From: Neobacillus sp. FSL H8-0543
GTDB taxonomy: Bacteria > Bacillota > Bacilli > Bacillales > Cytobacillaceae
Direction of reading: 5' to 3'
Assembly: GCF_038592905.1 (NCBI RefSeq)
Contig: NZ_CP151943.1
Location: 4,166,501 to 4,230,500, forward strand
DNA: 64,000 nt
Part shown: piece after piece, positions 27,807 through 39,656 of the stretch
Position numbering within the stretch: position 1 is the first letter of the stretch
Layout: each line of letters starts with the position of its first letter
Translations under genes and position numbers: made by a program
The notes under the pieces: model-generated
Databases searched by the model: none
Told to the model about the DNA's origin: nothing
The model's input: only the letters and a program-made list of their open reading frames with translations

Positions 27807-29510
27807 ATGAAGCAAAGCCATACACTTATTCCCACTCTACGTGAAACCCCTGCAGATGCAGATATCAGAAGCCATCAACTATTACTAAAAGCGGGATATA
27901 TTAGGCAAAATGCAAGTGGAGTATACAGTTTTATGCCATTAGGAAAGCGTGTTCTTCAAAAAGTCGAAGCAATTGTTAGAGAAGAGATGGATTCTGCAGG
28001 TGCAGCTGAAATATTAATGCCGGCTCTTCAGCAGGCAGAATTGTGGCAAGAATCTGGTCGATGGTATACATATGGTCCGGAATTAATGAGGTTAAAAGAC
28101 AGACATGAGCGTGAATTTGCGCTCGGGGCGACACATGAGGAAGTGATAACAAGCCTTGTTCGTGATGAAGTGAAATCCTATAAAAGACTACCGTTAACCT
28201 TATACCAAATACAGACAAAATTTCGTGATGAAAAACGTCCGCGCTTTGGTTTATTACGTGGCCGTGAGTTTATTATGAAGGATGCTTATTCTTTTCATTC
28301 AACTCAAGAGAGTCTTGATGAAATTTATCAAAAATTATTTGAAGCCTATACGAATATTTTTACGCGCTGTGGATTGGACTTCAGAGCAGTTATTGCTGAT
28401 TCTGGAGCAATGGGTGGGAAGGATACGCATGAATTTATGGTGTTATCTGATGTAGGAGAAGATACCATTGCCTATTCAGATACCTCTAATTATGCAGCTA
28501 ATATCGAGATGGCACCTGTAATCGCTGATTATCCAAAAAGCGAGGAAGAACATAATGAATTGCAAAAAGTTGAAACAAGGAATCAAAAAACAATTTCTGA
28601 CATTACTTCCTATCTTCAAGTCGGTGCAGATAAATGTGTTAAGTCGCTACTTTTTAAAGTGGATGAAAAATATGTCCTTGTTTTAGTTCGGGGTGATCAC
28701 GAGGTAAACGATATTAAGGTGAAAAACCTATTTGCTGCAACTATGGTTGAATTAGCAGGACTGGAAGAAACGCAGGCGCTGCTATCATGCCCGGTAGGCT
28801 CCTTAGGCCCAATTGGTGTACAAAACGTAGAAGTTGTTGCGGATCATGCGGTAAAGGCGATTGTAAACGGTGTTTGCGGTGCAAATGAAGATCATTATCA
28901 TTTTGTAAATGTCAATCCGAGCCGAGATTTTTCTGTTAGTCAGTTTGCTGATTTACGTTTTATCCAGGAGGGTGACCCTTCACCAGATGGAGAGGGTACG
29001 ATTCTTTTTGCTAAGGGAATTGAAGTTGGTCATGTTTTCAAGCTTGGAACCCGTTATAGCGAGGCGATGAATGCTTCCTATTTAGATGCAAACGGAAGGT
29101 CACAATCAATGATCATGGGATGTTACGGGATTGGTGTATCAAGGACCGTTGCAGCTGTTGCCGAACAATTTAATGATGAGAAAGGCCTTATTTGGCCGGC
29201 AAATCTTGCCCCATATCATCTCCATCTTGTAGCTGTTAATATGAAAGATGAAAATCAGTCAATACTTTCTGAAACACTATATAAAGAATTACAAGCAAAT
29301 CGTTTCGAAGTTCTATTTGATGATCGCCAAGAAAGACCAGGTGTGAAATTTGCTGATTCAGAATTAATTGGCCTACCAATTCGTATTACAGTTGGTAAAA
29401 GATCAGCAGAAGAAATAGTAGAAATAAAAATTCGCAAAACCGGAGAAACAATCGAAGCTCATAAAGATGAACTAATAGAAATAGTAACCGAATTACTAAA
29501 AAGTTTATAA
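27807..29510 (+). CDS. proS: Prolyl-tRNA synthetase
   Basis: A 567-residue class II aminoacyl-tRNA synthetase of the bacterial type. Motif 2 is seen as [17 protein letters not shown]; the YbaK-like editing insert that removes mischarged Ala-tRNA(Pro) occupies about residues 225-390; the C-terminal anticodon-binding domain ends the protein. GAGGTGCA precedes the ATG. I saw no T-box upstream. Confidence 0.97.
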   Translation: MKQSHTLIPTLRETPADADIRSHQLLLKAGYIRQNASGVYSFMPLGKRVLQKVEAIVREEMDSAGAAEILMPALQQAELWQESGRWYTYGPELMRLKDRHEREFALGATHEEVITSLVRDEVKSYKRLPLTLYQIQTKFRDEKRPRFGLLRGREFIMKDAYSFHSTQESLDEIYQKLFEAYTNIFTRCGLDFRAVIADSGAMGGKDTHEFMVLSDVGEDTIAYSDTSNYAANIEMAPVIADYPKSEEEHNELQKVETRNQKTISDITSYLQVGADKCVKSLLFKVDEKYVLVLVRGDHEVNDIKVKNLFAATMVELAGLEETQALLSCPVGSLGPIGVQNVEVVADHAVKAIVNGVCGANEDHYHFVNVNPSRDFSVSQFADLRFIQEGDPSPDGEGTILFAKGIEVGHVFKLGTRYSEAMNASYLDANGRSQSMIMGCYGIGVSRTVAAVAEQFNDEKGLIWPANLAPYHLHLVAVNMKDENQSILSETLYKELQANRFEVLFDDRQERPGVKFADSELIGLPIRITVGKRSAEEIVEIKIRKTGETIEAHKDELIEIVTELLKSL

Positions 29511-29549
29511 TATAAATGGTATTAATGCTCATTATTGATTTGCAAACCC

Positions 29550-29742
29550 TGTTGATTGGAGCGGAAGGGACGAATAACTCCTCGAAAATGCTACCGCATT
29601 ACCTTCGTGCGGTGGAAATTCAAGGAAGCCTATTCAATGTCCTGCGGGAAGAGCAAGTCACGGGAGACCCCGCAGGAGCGAAGCGACGAGGAGGCTCCCG
29701 GACTGCCCGCGGAAGGCGAAGTGAATGGAGCTTCAATCAACA
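29550..29742 (+). repeat. Long palindromic intergenic repeat, copy 3
   Basis: A 193-bp, longer copy. Ends TGTTGATTGGAGC and GCTTCAATCAACA pair with one G-U. Compared with the other copies it carries about 60 extra bases near its left side, holding its own hairpin ACCGCA/TGCGGT (29593-29598 with 29608-29613). The GGGAG...CTCCC core is kept, while the outer GGCAC/GTGCC stem is degraded. It lies between the proS stop and a terminator. Confidence 0.8.
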
Positions 29743-29764
29743 GTTCATTTAACAATCCTATTGT

Positions 29765-29794
29765 AAAAAGGGTTCCAATTGAGAACCCTTTTTT
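29765..29794 (+). terminator. Terminator downstream of proS and repeat copy 3
   Basis: Perfect 11-bp stem (29765-29775 with 29783-29793), 7-nt loop, T tract. Confidence 0.9.
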
Positions 29795-29855
29795 ATTTTT
29801 TTTTTTTGGTTATATTTATCTGTCGAATTAAGCCGAATGATTTTGTATCATATGT

Positions 29856-29861
29856 TATAAT
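29856..29861 (+). promoter_or_regulatory. Extended -10 promoter candidate for polC
   Basis: TGT plus a perfect TATAAT, 55 bp before polC; the -35 is not evident. Confidence 0.45.
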
Positions 29862-29916
29862 TACTCTTTGAAATGAAACTTATAAAATAGATTATTTATA
29901 GATGGGAGAGGGAATG

Positions 29917-32900
29917 ATGAGCGAACATGCCAATGGCAAAAAAGAGCGATTCTTACTCTTGCTCCAGCAACTAGAATTGATAGAGGACGCTGTAGTAGCA
30001 CAATTTCCAAATGCGCAAATTGAAAAATTTATTGTTGAAAAGAAAGCGCGAAAATGGCATTTTCAATTTCTGCTAGAAAAGATTCTTCCTTTTAATATTT
30101 TTCTTCGATTTACAACGCAGTTAGAAAGAAAGTTCTCAACAATAGCCAGTATTTCATACGATATTCAAGTGGTAGAACCAAACTTTCATAAAGAATTACT
30201 TTTAGAATATTGGAGCCATTGTATCCAGCAAATCGATGGTATATCTCCCCCGCTGCTTAAGGTACTGAATGAACAAGTTCCGGAGGTTAATGGGCATAAG
30301 TTAACGGTATCAGTTCGTAATGAGACAGAGGGGCTAGCTCTTAAAAGGAAATATGCTTCTATTATTACTGATATTTACCAATCATACGGTTTTCCAAGTT
30401 TAACGTTGGAAACTGAAATCCAAAGTACAGAAAAAAGTGACGAATATAATCAGTTCTTACTAGCAAAACAAAAAGAAGATCAAGAACGCGGGTTTCAGGC
30501 CATGGCCGATTTACAAAAGAAAGAAACTGAAAAAAGCCAATCCGGTGATATTCTTCAAGGGCCACTCTCAATCGGTCTTACTATTAAAGGGGACCAGGAC
30601 TTCCGCAGCATGATTGATATCGTCGATGAAGAAAGACGAGTTACGGTGGAAGGTTATATCTTTGACGCAGAAACAAGAGAATTAAGAAGTGGACGCACAT
30701 TATTAACCTTTAAAATTACTGATTACACCAGCTCTCTTATGGTAAAAATGTTTTCACGCGATAAAGAGGATGCAGCCCTCTACCAGCATGTTAAAAAGGG
30801 TATGTGGGTAAAAGTAAGAGGCAGCATCCAAAACGACACATTTGTCCGTGACTTGGTGATGATAGGTAATGATATTAATGAACTAAAAGCCCCTGGCCGT
30901 AAAGACACAGCACCTGAGAATGAAAAGCGGGTAGAGCTGCATCTTCACACACCAATGAGTCAAATGGATGCGGTATCTCCGGTTGCTGCACTCGTTTCAC
31001 AAGCGAAAAAATGGGGTCACAAAGCGATTGCAGTGACCGATCACGCCATTGCACAATCCTTCCCAGAGGCCTTTGGTGCGGGAAAAAAGAATGATATAAA
31101 AATTCTTTATGGTGTGGAGGTTAATTTAGTTGATGATGGCGTTCCAATTACTTATAACGACTCCAAACGTTTGTTAGCAGAAGATACCTATGTTGTTTTT
31201 GACGTAGAAACAACGGGACTATCAGCGGTATATGATAAAATCATCGAGCTTGCCGCTGTCAAGCTGAAGGATGGTGAAATAATTGATCGCTTTGAATCAT
31301 TCGCCAATCCGCATCATCGTCTTTCTGCGACAACGATTAACCTAACAGGTATAACCGATGATATGGTACAAAATGCCCCGGAAATTGAAGACGTCCTGAA
31401 GCGGTTCTATGACTGGACAGATAATGCGATCCTAGTCGCTCATAATGCTTCATTTGATATGGGTTTCCTTAATGTCGGCTATAAAAAAATCGGTTATGAA
31501 AAAGCTAAAAATCCAGTTATCGATACATTAGAACTCGGAAGATTTCTTTATCCCGAAATGAAAAATCATCGATTAAATACTTTAACGAAAAAATTTGATA
31601 TTGAATTAACTCAGCATCATCGAGCCATTTATGATGCCGAAGCTACTGGGTATTTGCTGTTGAAAATGCTAAAAGATGCGCTTGAAAAAGGAATCGAATT
31701 CCATAATCAATTTAATGATCACATGGGTAAGGGAGATGCCTATAAGCGGGCTCGGCCATTTCATTGTACGGTTCTAGCCCAAACGGAGGCGGGTTTAAAG
31801 AATTTATTCAAGCTCGTATCTATCTCACAAATTGAGTATTTTTATAGAGTCCCGAGGATTCCTAGATCAGTTCTCCAAAAATACAGAGAAGGACTGCTCG
31901 TGGGCTCTGGCTGTAACAAAGGTGAAGTGTTTGAAGGGATGATGCAGAAATCTCCAGAAGAAGTGGAGAAGGCAGCAAGATTTTATGACTATCTTGAGGT
32001 GATGCCAAAAGCGGTTTATGCTCCCTTACTTGAAATGGAACTTGTGCGCGATGAAAAAGCGCTTGAAGATATTATTGGTAATATTGTGAAGCTGGGGGAT
32101 AAGCTAGATCTCCCTGTAGTTGCTACTGGTAATGTTCATTACCTTAATGAAAACGACAAAATTTACCGGAAAATATTAGTTAATTCTCAAGGAGGGGCAA
32201 ACCCTCTTAATCGTCATGAACTTCCTGATGTTCATTTCAGAACAACAAATGAGATGCTAGATGCCTTTTCCTTTCTAGGTGCAGAAAAGGCGAAGGAAAT
32301 TGTTGTTACTAACACAAATAAAGTTGCAGATATGGTAGACGTAATTAAACCAATTAAAGATGATTTATATACACCAAAGATAGAAGGCGCCGAGGAAGAA
32401 ATGCGCGAAATGAGCTATAACATGGCTAAAAGAATTTATGGTGAAACACTCCCTGAAATCGTTGAGGCAAGGCTCGAAAAGGAATTAAAAAGTATTATCG
32501 GTCATGGATTTGCAGTTATTTATTTGATTTCTCACAAACTGGTAAAAAAGTCCTTAGATGATGGCTATCTTGTTGGTTCACGTGGATCGGTAGGTTCTTC
32601 CTTAGTTGCTACGATGACAGAAATTACCGAAGTAAATCCTCTACCTCCGCATTATGTGTGTCCAAGCTGTAAGCATTCTGAGTTCTTTAATGATGGTTCG
32701 GTAGGATCTGGTTTCGACTTGCCTGATAAGGATTGTCCGCAATGTGGAGCCAAATACCGTAAAGACGGTCATGATATTCCTTTCGAAACGTTCCTGGGCT
32801 TTAAAGGTGATAAGGTACCCGATATCGATTTGAATTTTTCAGGAGAATATCAGCCCCGGGCACATAACTATACAAAGGTTCTTTTCGGTGAGGATAAAGT

Positions 32901-34239
32901 ATTCCGTGCGGGGACAATTGGAACAGTAGCGGATAAAACCGCCTTTGGTTACGTAAAGGCGTATCAACAGGATAATAACCTGCAATTACGTAATGCAGAA
33001 ATTGAACGGCTAGCGTCTGGGTGTACTGGGGTTAAAAGAACTACGGGGCAGCATCCAGGCGGAATTATCGTTATTCCTGATTATATGGATGTATATGATT
33101 TTTCACCAATTCAATTTCCTGCCGACGATAAAAATTCTGAATGGAAGACAACGCACTTTGATTTCCATTCTATCCATGACAATGTATTGAAGCTGGATAT
33201 ACTCGGCCATGATGATCCTACAGTCATTCGAATGCTCCAAGATCTAAGTGGAATGGATCCCAAAACAATTCCGACGGACGACCCTGAAGTAATGAAAATC
33301 TTTAGTGGAACTGAATCGTTAGGAGTAACCGAACAACAAATCATGTGTAAGACAGGAACACTTGGAATTCCAGAATTCGGTACAAGATTTGTTCGTCAAA
33401 TGCTCGAAGATACGAAACCAACTACTTTTTCGGAGCTAGTTCAAATCTCGGGTTTATCACATGGTACTGACGTTTGGCTTGGCAATGCACAGGAGCTCAT
33501 TCATAACCGGACATGTACTTTAAGTGAGGTTATTGGCTGTCGTGACGATATTATGGTCTATCTAATTTACCAGGGGCTGGATCCTTCTTTTGCGTTTAAA
33601 ATTATGGAATCCGTTCGTAAAGGTAAAGGATTATCAGAAGAAATGGAAGTAGAAATGCGTAAAAATGAAGTACCTGAATGGTACATCGATTCCTGTAAAA
33701 AGATTAAATACATGTTCCCTAAGGCTCACGCGGCCGCGTATGTTCTAATGGCTGTTAGGATTGCCTATTTTAAAGTCCATCTTCCACTTTTATATTATGC
33801 AGCCTATTTTACTGTACGTGCCGAGGACTTCGATATTGAAGCAATGGCGCGCGGATCTGAAGCAATTAGAGCAAAAATAGAGGAAATAAACGCTAAGGGA
33901 CTTGAAGCATCAAACAAGGAGAAGAACTTGCTGACAGTTCTTGAGCTTGCACTTGAAATGACTGAAAGAGGATTTAGTTTTCAGAATATCGATTTATACA
34001 AATCCGATGCAGCAGAATTTATTATCGAGGGTAATACATTAATACCTCCGTTTAATTCTATACCGGGTCTGGGAACTAACGCGGCAATTAATATTGTGAG
34101 ATCTAGAAAAGACGGGGAGTTTTTATCAAAAGAAGACTTACAACAACGCGGTAAAGTCTCAAAGACAATCCTAGAATTTTTAGACAAACAAGGCTGCCTC
34201 GGTTCACTTCCAGAGCAAAACCAGCTATCGCTTTTCTAA
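29917..34239 (+). CDS. polC: DNA polymerase III alpha subunit, Gram-positive type PolC
   Basis: A 1440-residue replicative polymerase with built-in proofreading. In order: N-terminal domain (1-220), OB fold (about 220-330), PHP part 1 with [14 protein letters not shown], a DEDD 3-5 exonuclease inserted after it ([14 protein letters not shown] ... [11 protein letters not shown]), PHP part 2, then the polymerase core with [13 protein letters not shown], a four-cysteine zinc site beginning CPSCKHSEF, and [12 protein letters not shown]. It ends in NQLSLF, which contains a QLSLF clamp-binding motif. ATG 29917 is favoured by the GGAGAGGGA just upstream; ATGs at 29902 and 29914 are alternatives. Confidence 0.97.
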   Translation: MSEHANGKKERFLLLLQQLELIEDAVVAQFPNAQIEKFIVEKKARKWHFQFLLEKILPFNIFLRFTTQLERKFSTIASISYDIQVVEPNFHKELLLEYWSHCIQQIDGISPPLLKVLNEQVPEVNGHKLTVSVRNETEGLALKRKYASIITDIYQSYGFPSLTLETEIQSTEKSDEYNQFLLAKQKEDQERGFQAMADLQKKETEKSQSGDILQGPLSIGLTIKGDQDFRSMIDIVDEERRVTVEGYIFDAETRELRSGRTLLTFKITDYTSSLMVKMFSRDKEDAALYQHVKKGMWVKVRGSIQNDTFVRDLVMIGNDINELKAPGRKDTAPENEKRVELHLHTPMSQMDAVSPVAALVSQAKKWGHKAIAVTDHAIAQSFPEAFGAGKKNDIKILYGVEVNLVDDGVPITYNDSKRLLAEDTYVVFDVETTGLSAVYDKIIELAAVKLKDGEIIDRFESFANPHHRLSATTINLTGITDDMVQNAPEIEDVLKRFYDWTDNAILVAHNASFDMGFLNVGYKKIGYEKAKNPVIDTLELGRFLYPEMKNHRLNTLTKKFDIELTQHHRAIYDAEATGYLLLKMLKDALEKGIEFHNQFNDHMGKGDAYKRARPFHCTVLAQTEAGLKNLFKLVSISQIEYFYRVPRIPRSVLQKYREGLLVGSGCNKGEVFEGMMQKSPEEVEKAARFYDYLEVMPKAVYAPLLEMELVRDEKALEDIIGNIVKLGDKLDLPVVATGNVHYLNENDKIYRKILVNSQGGANPLNRHELPDVHFRTTNEMLDAFSFLGAEKAKEIVVTNTNKVADMVDVIKPIKDDLYTPKIEGAEEEMREMSYNMAKRIYGETLPEIVEARLEKELKSIIGHGFAVIYLISHKLVKKSLDDGYLVGSRGSVGSSLVATMTEITEVNPLPPHYVCPSCKHSEFFNDGSVGSGFDLPDKDCPQCGAKYRKDGHDIPFETFLGFKGDKVPDIDLNFSGEYQPRAHNYTKVLFGEDKVFRAGTIGTVADKTAFGYVKAYQQDNNLQLRNAEIERLASGCTGVKRTTGQHPGGIIVIPDYMDVYDFSPIQFPADDKNSEWKTTHFDFHSIHDNVLKLDILGHDDPTVIRMLQDLSGMDPKTIPTDDPEVMKIFSGTESLGVTEQQIMCKTGTLGIPEFGTRFVRQMLEDTKPTTFSELVQISGLSHGTDVWLGNAQELIHNRTCTLSEVIGCRDDIMVYLIYQGLDPSFAFKIMESVRKGKGLSEEMEVEMRKNEVPEWYIDSCKKIKYMFPKAHAAAYVLMAVRIAYFKVHLPLLYYAAYFTVRAEDFDIEAMARGSEAIRAKIEEINAKGLEASNKEKNLLTVLELALEMTERGFSFQNIDLYKSDAAEFIIEGNTLIPPFNSIPGLGTNAAINIVRSRKDGEFLSKEDLQQRGKVSKTILEFLDKQGCLGSLPEQNQLSLF

Positions 34240-34271
34240 ATAGTAAAAACCTTGTCGTATAGCTATTGCGT

Positions 34272-34300
34272 TTGCATAACAAAATTGGTTATGGTATAGT
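34272..34300 (+). promoter_or_regulatory. Promoter of the rimP-nusA-infB operon
   Basis: TTGCAT (34272-34277), 17-bp spacer ending TGG, TATAGT (34295-34300): a well-formed extended -10 promoter 150 bp before rimP. Confidence 0.65.
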
Positions 34301-34334
34301 TTTATTGGAAATACTAAGAAATACTCTCGTGTCT

Positions 34335-34356
34335 AAGAGTGGGGAAACCCACTCTT
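34335..34356 (+). promoter_or_regulatory. Leader hairpin before rimP
   Basis: AAGAGTGGG/CCCACTCTT, perfect 9 bp with a GAAA tetraloop, about 30 nt after the expected transcription start and followed by a weak, interrupted T run. It could be an attenuator acting with NusA, encoded in the same operon; that role is inference. Confidence 0.5.
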
Positions 34357-34451
34357 TCGTCTTGTGTCCAGCTTTTTTTGTACATAAAGAGGAAATAACT
34401 TTCCGTTAAAACGTGAAATATGGGTGAAAATATTGGTAAAGGAGGTTAAGC

Positions 34452-34922
34452 ATGAGCAAAGTAACCGAGGTAGTGGAAGAGCTAGCCGAACCAATAATTA
34501 ATGAGCTAGGTTTGGAATTAGTTGAGATTCAGTTTGTTAAAGAAGGAAAAAGCTGGTTTTTACGCGTATATATTGATAAAGAAACTGGTGTTGATATCGA
34601 AGACTGTGGAGTGGTTAGTGAAAGACTTAGTGAAAAACTCGATGAGATTGACCCGATAACCCAAAATTATTTTCTTGAGGTTTCCTCTCCAGGAGCTGAA
34701 CGTCCATTAAAAAAAGCGAGTGATTTTGAAAAGGCTATCGGTAAAAATGTGTTTATTAAAACGTATGAACCTATAGATGGTGAAAAAGGTTTTGAAGGAA
34801 CACTGCTCGAATATGATGGGCAAACACTGAAAATTGAGATGAAAATTAAAACTCGCAAGAAAGCTATTGAGATTCCTTTTGAAAAAGTAGCCAATGCAAG
34901 ACTGGCAGTTATTTTTTCTTAG
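34452..34922 (+). CDS. rimP: Ribosome maturation factor RimP (YlxS)
   Basis: A 156-residue 30S assembly factor. The N-terminal alpha/beta domain reads [19 protein letters not shown] and [32 protein letters not shown] is the family signature joining it to the C-terminal SH3-like domain. AAAGGAGG precedes the ATG. It is the first gene of the nusA operon, as in most bacteria. Confidence 0.96.
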   Translation: MSKVTEVVEELAEPIINELGLELVEIQFVKEGKSWFLRVYIDKETGVDIEDCGVVSERLSEKLDEIDPITQNYFLEVSSPGAERPLKKASDFEKAIGKNVFIKTYEPIDGEKGFEGTLLEYDGQTLKIEMKIKTRKKAIEIPFEKVANARLAVIFS

Positions 34923-34962
34923 TAATAGATAAACTTATTGAAGGTTAGGGGGATACAATGAA

Positions 34963-36084
34963 ATGAGCAGCGAATTATTAGATGCTCTTACAATACTAGA
35001 AAGAGAAAAAGGTATTTCTAGGGATGTCTTAATTGATGCGATTGAAGCAGCACTTGTGTCTGCATATCGCCGGAATTTCAATCAAGCTCAAAATGTTCGG
35101 ATTGACTTAAATTTGCAAACAGGTACGATGCGTGTTTTTGCAAGAAAAGAAGTAGTGGACCAAGTTTTTGATCCTCGACTTGAGATTTCTTTAGAAGATG
35201 CGAGGAGCATTAACCCTAACTATAATGTTGAAGATGTTGTAGAAATGGAAGTTACACCAAAAGACTTTGGCAGAATTGCCGCACAAACGGCAAAACAAGT
35301 GGTGACACAACGGGTAAGGGAAGCTGAAAGAGGAATTATCTATTCAGAATTTATTGACCGTGAAGAAGATATTATGACTGGGATTGTTCAAAGGCTGGAT
35401 TCTAAATTTATTTACGTTAGCCTTGGGAAGATTGAGGCATTATTGCCAGTAAATGAGCAAATACCAAATGAACGTTATAAACCCCATGATCGAATTAAGG
35501 TTTTTATTACAAAAGTTGAGAAAACAACCAAAGGTCCACAAATCTTTGTATCGCGGACCCACCCGGGATTATTGAAACGGTTATTCGAAATCGAAGTTCC
35601 TGAAATTTATGATGGAACGGTTGAGATTAAATCTGTTGCCCGTGAAGCTGGTGACCGCTCGAAGATTTCCGTTCATTCAGCAAGTAATGATGTTGATCCT
35701 GTTGGATCATGTGTTGGACCAAAAGGTACCAGGGTTCAGGCGGTTGTAAATGAGTTAAAAGGTGAAAAAATTGATATTGTTAAATGGTCTGAAGATCCAG
35801 TGGTATTTGTTGCCAACTCGCTCAGCCCATCTAAAGTTTTAGATGTGATGGTGAGTGAAACCGAAAAAGCAACTACGGTTGTTGTTCCAGATTATCAACT
35901 ATCTTTAGCCATTGGCAAACGTGGACAAAACGCGCGATTAGCTGCAAAATTAACTGGTTGGAAAATTGACATCAAATCAGAAACAGATGCACGGGAACTA
36001 GGAATTTATCCGCGTGAACAGTCAATTAGACTATTTGATGATCAGATCGATGACGATTATATTGACGAAGATGAAATGGAATAA
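34963..36084 (+). CDS. nusA: Transcription termination/antitermination factor NusA
   Basis: A 373-residue RNA-polymerase-associated factor. The N-terminal polymerase-binding domain is followed by an S1 domain (about 135-200) and two KH domains (about 230-345; [10 protein letters not shown] and [15 protein letters not shown]). It lacks the C-terminal acidic repeats of the E. coli protein, normal for Firmicutes. It lies 40 bp after rimP. Confidence 0.97.
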   Translation: MSSELLDALTILEREKGISRDVLIDAIEAALVSAYRRNFNQAQNVRIDLNLQTGTMRVFARKEVVDQVFDPRLEISLEDARSINPNYNVEDVVEMEVTPKDFGRIAAQTAKQVVTQRVREAERGIIYSEFIDREEDIMTGIVQRLDSKFIYVSLGKIEALLPVNEQIPNERYKPHDRIKVFITKVEKTTKGPQIFVSRTHPGLLKRLFEIEVPEIYDGTVEIKSVAREAGDRSKISVHSASNDVDPVGSCVGPKGTRVQAVVNELKGEKIDIVKWSEDPVVFVANSLSPSKVLDVMVSETEKATTVVVPDYQLSLAIGKRGQNARLAAKLTGWKIDIKSETDARELGIYPREQSIRLFDDQIDDDYIDEDEME

Positions 36085-36100
36085 GTGAGGTGAATGATGA

Positions 36101-36385
36101 TTGAACAATCGTAAAAAAGTTCCTATGCGAAAATGTGTAGCAACCGGTGAAATGAAGCCGAAAAAAGAACTCGTTCGCATCGTTCGCTCAAAAGAAGGGG
36201 AAGTATCCATTGATCTTACCGGGAAAAAGTCCGGGAGAGGTGCTTATCTTTCAAGAGATAAGGAAGCTGTTCTATTAGCTAAGAAAAAAAACACTTTATC
36301 TAACCAATTACAGGTTTCTATAAGTGATACATTGTATGAAGAGCTTTTAGAGCTTATAGAGAAAGAAAACAGGCAGTCCATATGA
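36101..36385 (+). CDS. rnpM: YlxR/RnpM RNA-binding protein
   Basis: A 94-residue basic protein of the YlxR family: it reads [20 protein letters not shown] and [13 protein letters not shown], the conserved GRGA(Y/W) box included. The B. subtilis protein has been described as a modulator of RNase P and renamed RnpM; that function is from the literature as I remember it. The start is TTG 36101 with AGGTGA upstream. Its last four bases overlap ylxQ. Confidence 0.9.
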   Translation: MNNRKKVPMRKCVATGEMKPKKELVRIVRSKEGEVSIDLTGKKSGRGAYLSRDKEAVLLAKKKNTLSNQLQVSISDTLYEELLELIEKENRQSI

Positions 36386-36684
36386 CGAATAATCAATGGA
36401 TGTCATTGCTTGGCTTAGCCAATCGAGCGCGGAAAATTATATCGGGTGAAGAGCTTTCTGTGAAGGAGATACGAAGCGGAAAAGCCAAACTCGTTCTATT
36501 ATCGGCAGATGCATCTGCAAATACGACCAAAAAAATTACAGATAAATGTAAGTTTTATGAAGTTCCATGCAAATATGTGGAAGATCGTTTTCTTCTTGGC
36601 CAAGCGATTGGTAAAGAAGCCCGCGTTGTTGTAGCTGTATTAGATGTTGGATTTGCAAAAAAACTGATAACGTTGCTCGATTAA
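36382..36684 (+). CDS. ylxQ: YlxQ, L7Ae-family K-turn RNA-binding protein
   Basis: A 100-residue protein with the L7Ae/L30e fold: [16 protein letters not shown] at the start and [16 protein letters not shown] in the RNA-binding region. The B. subtilis homologue binds kink-turns in vitro, with no firm cellular role. ATG overlaps the rnpM stop. It lies in the conserved nusA-infB interval. Confidence 0.93.
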   Translation: MTNNQWMSLLGLANRARKIISGEELSVKEIRSGKAKLVLLSADASANTTKKITDKCKFYEVPCKYVEDRFLLGQAIGKEARVVVAVLDVGFAKKLITLLD

Positions 36685-36703
36685 TTCTAGCGGGGGTGAA
36701 AAA

Positions 36704-38911
36704 ATGAGTAAAGTACGTGTATATGAATACGCAAAAAAACACAATATTTCAAGTAAAGACGTAATTACAAAACTAAAAGAAATGAATATAGAGGTTTCAA
36801 ACCATATGGCAACTATAGAAGATGCAGAGATTGTTAAGCTAGACGCAACCTTCAAGAAAAATGAAGGAAATACACAGTCCAAGCCACAAAACCGCCAAAA
36901 TCAAAAACCACAACAGGGAGTTAAACCTCAAGTGCAGAGTAAAACAAATCCAAAGTCTTTTGAGGGTAACACTGCACCCAGCAAGGTGAAAGTTGTCTCT
37001 CCACCAAAAACGGGTGAAAATAAATCTTTTAGCCCTGGAAAAGGAAATAAAAAACCTTTTAATAATAATAACCAAAACCGCAATAATAATAATAACAGGA
37101 AAAAGAACCATACTCCTGTTGTGCAAGCACAGCCTCAAGTGAGAAAAGTGAAAGAGCTTCCTGCTAAGATTACTTATAGTGAATCATTGACTGTTGGCGA
37201 ACTAGCGAAAAAAATATATCGCGAACCATCTGAAATCATTAAAAAGCTCTTTTTACTAGGTGTTATGGCAACTATTAACCAGGTGCTTGATAAGGATGCG
37301 ATTGAATTAATTGCAAGTGAATATGGGGTCGAAGTGGAAGAAGAAATTAAAGTTGATACGACTGACCTTGAAGTTTACTTTACGGAGGACACTTCTGAAG
37401 AGCTTGTAGAAAGACCGTCTGTCGTTACAATTATGGGTCACGTTGACCACGGTAAAACAACCTTGCTCGACTCTATTCGTAACACCAAGGTTTCAGAAGG
37501 CGAAGCAGGTGGAATCACTCAGCATATCGGTGCATACCAAATCGTGCAAAATGGAAAGAAAATTACATTCCTTGATACACCGGGTCACGCAGCCTTTACT
37601 ACTATGCGTGCTCGTGGTGCAAAAATTACTGATATAACAATCCTTGTTGTTGCAGCTGATGATGGTGTAATGCCGCAAACAGTTGAAGCAATTAATCATG
37701 CAAAGGCAGCCGAGGTTCCAATTATTGTTGCAGTTAATAAAATGGATAAAGAAGCGGCTAACGCTGATCGTGTTATGCAGGAACTCACCGAGCATGGATT
37801 AGTTTCTGAGGCCTGGGGCGGGGACACCATCTTTGTTCCTCTTTCTGCAAAAACTGGAGAAGGTATCGATAGTCTAATTGAGATGCTTCTTCTAGTTGGT
37901 GAAGTAGAAGAATTTAAGGCAAATCCAAAGCGTAAAGCTGTGGGTACAGTAATTGAGGCTCGCTTAGATAAAGGTCGTGGCTCCGTTGCAACCTTATTAG
38001 TTCAAAATGGTACACTAAAAATCGGTGATCCGATCGTTGTCGGACATACGTTTGGCCGTGTCCGTGCGATGGTGAACGATTTAGGACGCCGCGTGAAAGA
38101 AGCTGGACCATCAACTCCTGTTGAAATAACAGGACTTAATGACGTCCCGCAAGCTGGTGATCGTTTTGTTGTTTTTGATGATGAGAAAACAGCTCGTCAA
38201 GTTGGTGAATCCCGTGCCCAAACGGCATTAGTCGCTCAACGTGGCGAAAAATCCGTTGTTAGCCTAGAAACTTTATTTGACCAATTAAAGCTAGGTGAAA
38301 TGAAAGACCTGAATATTGTCTTAAAAGCAGATGTTCAAGGATCAGCTGAAGCCGTTGCAGCTTCTTTACAAAAAATTGACGTTGAAGGTGTAAATATCAA
38401 AATCATTCATAGTGGTGCAGGTGCCATTAATGAGTCAGATATTACGCTTGCATCCGCTTCTAATGCAATTGTGATTGGCTTTAACGTTCGTCCAGATGTT
38501 AATGCGAAACGTGCTGCAGAACAAGAAAAAGTGGATGTTCGTCTTCATAGTATTATTTATAAAGTCATTGAGGAAATTGAAGCGGCAATGAAAGGAATGC
38601 TTGACCCAGAATTTAAAGAAAAAGTGATTGGTCAAGCTGAAATTCGCCAAACCTTCAAAGTTTCAAAAGTAGGAACCATTGCAGGTTCTTATGTAACCGA
38701 TGGTAAAATTACCCGCGACAGTGGAATTCGTTTAATTCGAAACGGTGTTGTCGTTTTTGAAGGTCAAATTGATGCCTTAAAACGCTTTAAAGATGATGCC
38801 AAGGAAGTAGCACAAGGCTACGAGTGTGGTGTTACAATTAAAAACTTCAATGATGTTAAAGAAGGCGATATTATTGAAGCATATGTAATGGAAGAGATTG
38901 AGCGTAAATGA
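36704..38911 (+). CDS. infB: Translation initiation factor IF-2
   Basis: A 735-residue GTPase that brings initiator tRNA to the 30S subunit. An N-terminal IF2N fold (1-50) is followed by a low-complexity, Asn/Gln/Lys-rich linker (about 50-145), a second IF2N, then the G domain with GHVDHGKT (245-252), DTPGHAAF and NKMDK, and domains II-IV. Stop overlaps the ylxP start by 4 bp. An internal second start, as in other infB genes, was not identified. Confidence 0.98.
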   Translation: MSKVRVYEYAKKHNISSKDVITKLKEMNIEVSNHMATIEDAEIVKLDATFKKNEGNTQSKPQNRQNQKPQQGVKPQVQSKTNPKSFEGNTAPSKVKVVSPPKTGENKSFSPGKGNKKPFNNNNQNRNNNNNRKKNHTPVVQAQPQVRKVKELPAKITYSESLTVGELAKKIYREPSEIIKKLFLLGVMATINQVLDKDAIELIASEYGVEVEEEIKVDTTDLEVYFTEDTSEELVERPSVVTIMGHVDHGKTTLLDSIRNTKVSEGEAGGITQHIGAYQIVQNGKKITFLDTPGHAAFTTMRARGAKITDITILVVAADDGVMPQTVEAINHAKAAEVPIIVAVNKMDKEAANADRVMQELTEHGLVSEAWGGDTIFVPLSAKTGEGIDSLIEMLLLVGEVEEFKANPKRKAVGTVIEARLDKGRGSVATLLVQNGTLKIGDPIVVGHTFGRVRAMVNDLGRRVKEAGPSTPVEITGLNDVPQAGDRFVVFDDEKTARQVGESRAQTALVAQRGEKSVVSLETLFDQLKLGEMKDLNIVLKADVQGSAEAVAASLQKIDVEGVNIKIIHSGAGAINESDITLASASNAIVIGFNVRPDVNAKRAAEQEKVDVRLHSIIYKVIEEIEAAMKGMLDPEFKEKVIGQAEIRQTFKVSKVGTIAGSYVTDGKITRDSGIRLIRNGVVVFEGQIDALKRFKDDAKEVAQGYECGVTIKNFNDVKEGDIIEAYVMEEIERK

Positions 38912-39189
38912 TTGTCGGCATTGCCGAGTGTGAATGTATCATTTATAATGCCCATTCATTAAAAGAAAAGCGGGCAGTTCTGCAGAGAATCCTAACTCGT
39001 TTGAAGCAAAAATTTAATGTTTCTGTTTCAGAGGTAGGCTACCAGGATATGTGGCAAAGGACGAAAATTGCCATTGCCGTAGTCACCTCAACTCGTGTTA
39101 CTACTGAGCACGAACTGCAGAATGCCTTGAAATTAATCGACTCCTTTCCAGAAATAGAAAGAACGATTACTGATATTGAATGGCTTTAA
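38908..39189 (+). CDS. ylxP: YlxP family protein (DUF503)
   Basis: A 93-residue protein of the YlxP/DUF503 family, with [20 protein letters not shown] and [12 protein letters not shown]. It has a ferredoxin-like fold in solved relatives; links to ribosome maturation are based on its constant place between infB and rbfA. It overlaps infB by 4 bp. Confidence 0.92.
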   Translation: MIVGIAECECIIYNAHSLKEKRAVLQRILTRLKQKFNVSVSEVGYQDMWQRTKIAIAVVTSTRVTTEHELQNALKLIDSFPEIERTITDIEWL

Positions 39190-39207
39190 GTTAAGAGGTG
39201 TAGTTTA

Positions 39208-39582
39208 ATGAGCCACAGAGCAAATCGTGTGGGAGAGCAAATGAAAAAAGAATTAAGTGACATCATCGGACGAAAAATTAAAGATCCTCGGATCGGCTTT
39301 GTGACGGTTACTGAAGTTCAAGTGACTGGAGATCTTCAACAGGCAAAAGTATATATTTCTGTATTGGGTGATGAGGAGCAAAAGGAGAATACCTTAAAAG
39401 GGCTTGCAAAGGCGAAAGGTTTCATTCGGTCTGAAATAGGACACCGTATCCGCCTCCGCAAAACACCTGAAATCCTTTTTGAATGGGATGAATCGATGGC
39501 CTACGGTAATCGAATTAACTCTCTCATCCATCAATTGCATAGAGATGAAGAGAAACCTATGGAAAATAATGAAGAAGAATAG
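39208..39582 (+). CDS. rbfA: Ribosome-binding factor A
   Basis: A 124-residue KH-like protein needed for late 30S maturation and cold growth. It reads [20 protein letters not shown] and [18 protein letters not shown], the RbfA core. Short acidic tail. It follows ylxP after 18 bp and is closed by a terminator. Confidence 0.96.
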   Translation: MSHRANRVGEQMKKELSDIIGRKIKDPRIGFVTVTEVQVTGDLQQAKVYISVLGDEEQKENTLKGLAKAKGFIRSEIGHRIRLRKTPEILFEWDESMAYGNRINSLIHQLHRDEEKPMENNEEE

Positions 39583-39606
39583 TTTGAAACTTCACAAGGG
39601 ATAACT

Positions 39607-39634
39607 GGATAGACATTTGTCTATCCTTTTTTTT
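39607..39634 (+). terminator. Terminator between rbfA and truB
   Basis: GGATAGAC/GTCTATCC, ATTT loop, eight T. Confidence 0.9.
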
Positions 39635-39656
39635 CGATAAGAAGGAGGGAATGCGG

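Noticed and set aside
29516..29831. Two overlapping + strand frames after proS
   Set aside because: They lie inside repeat copy 3 and its terminator; similarity to the other repeats explains them.
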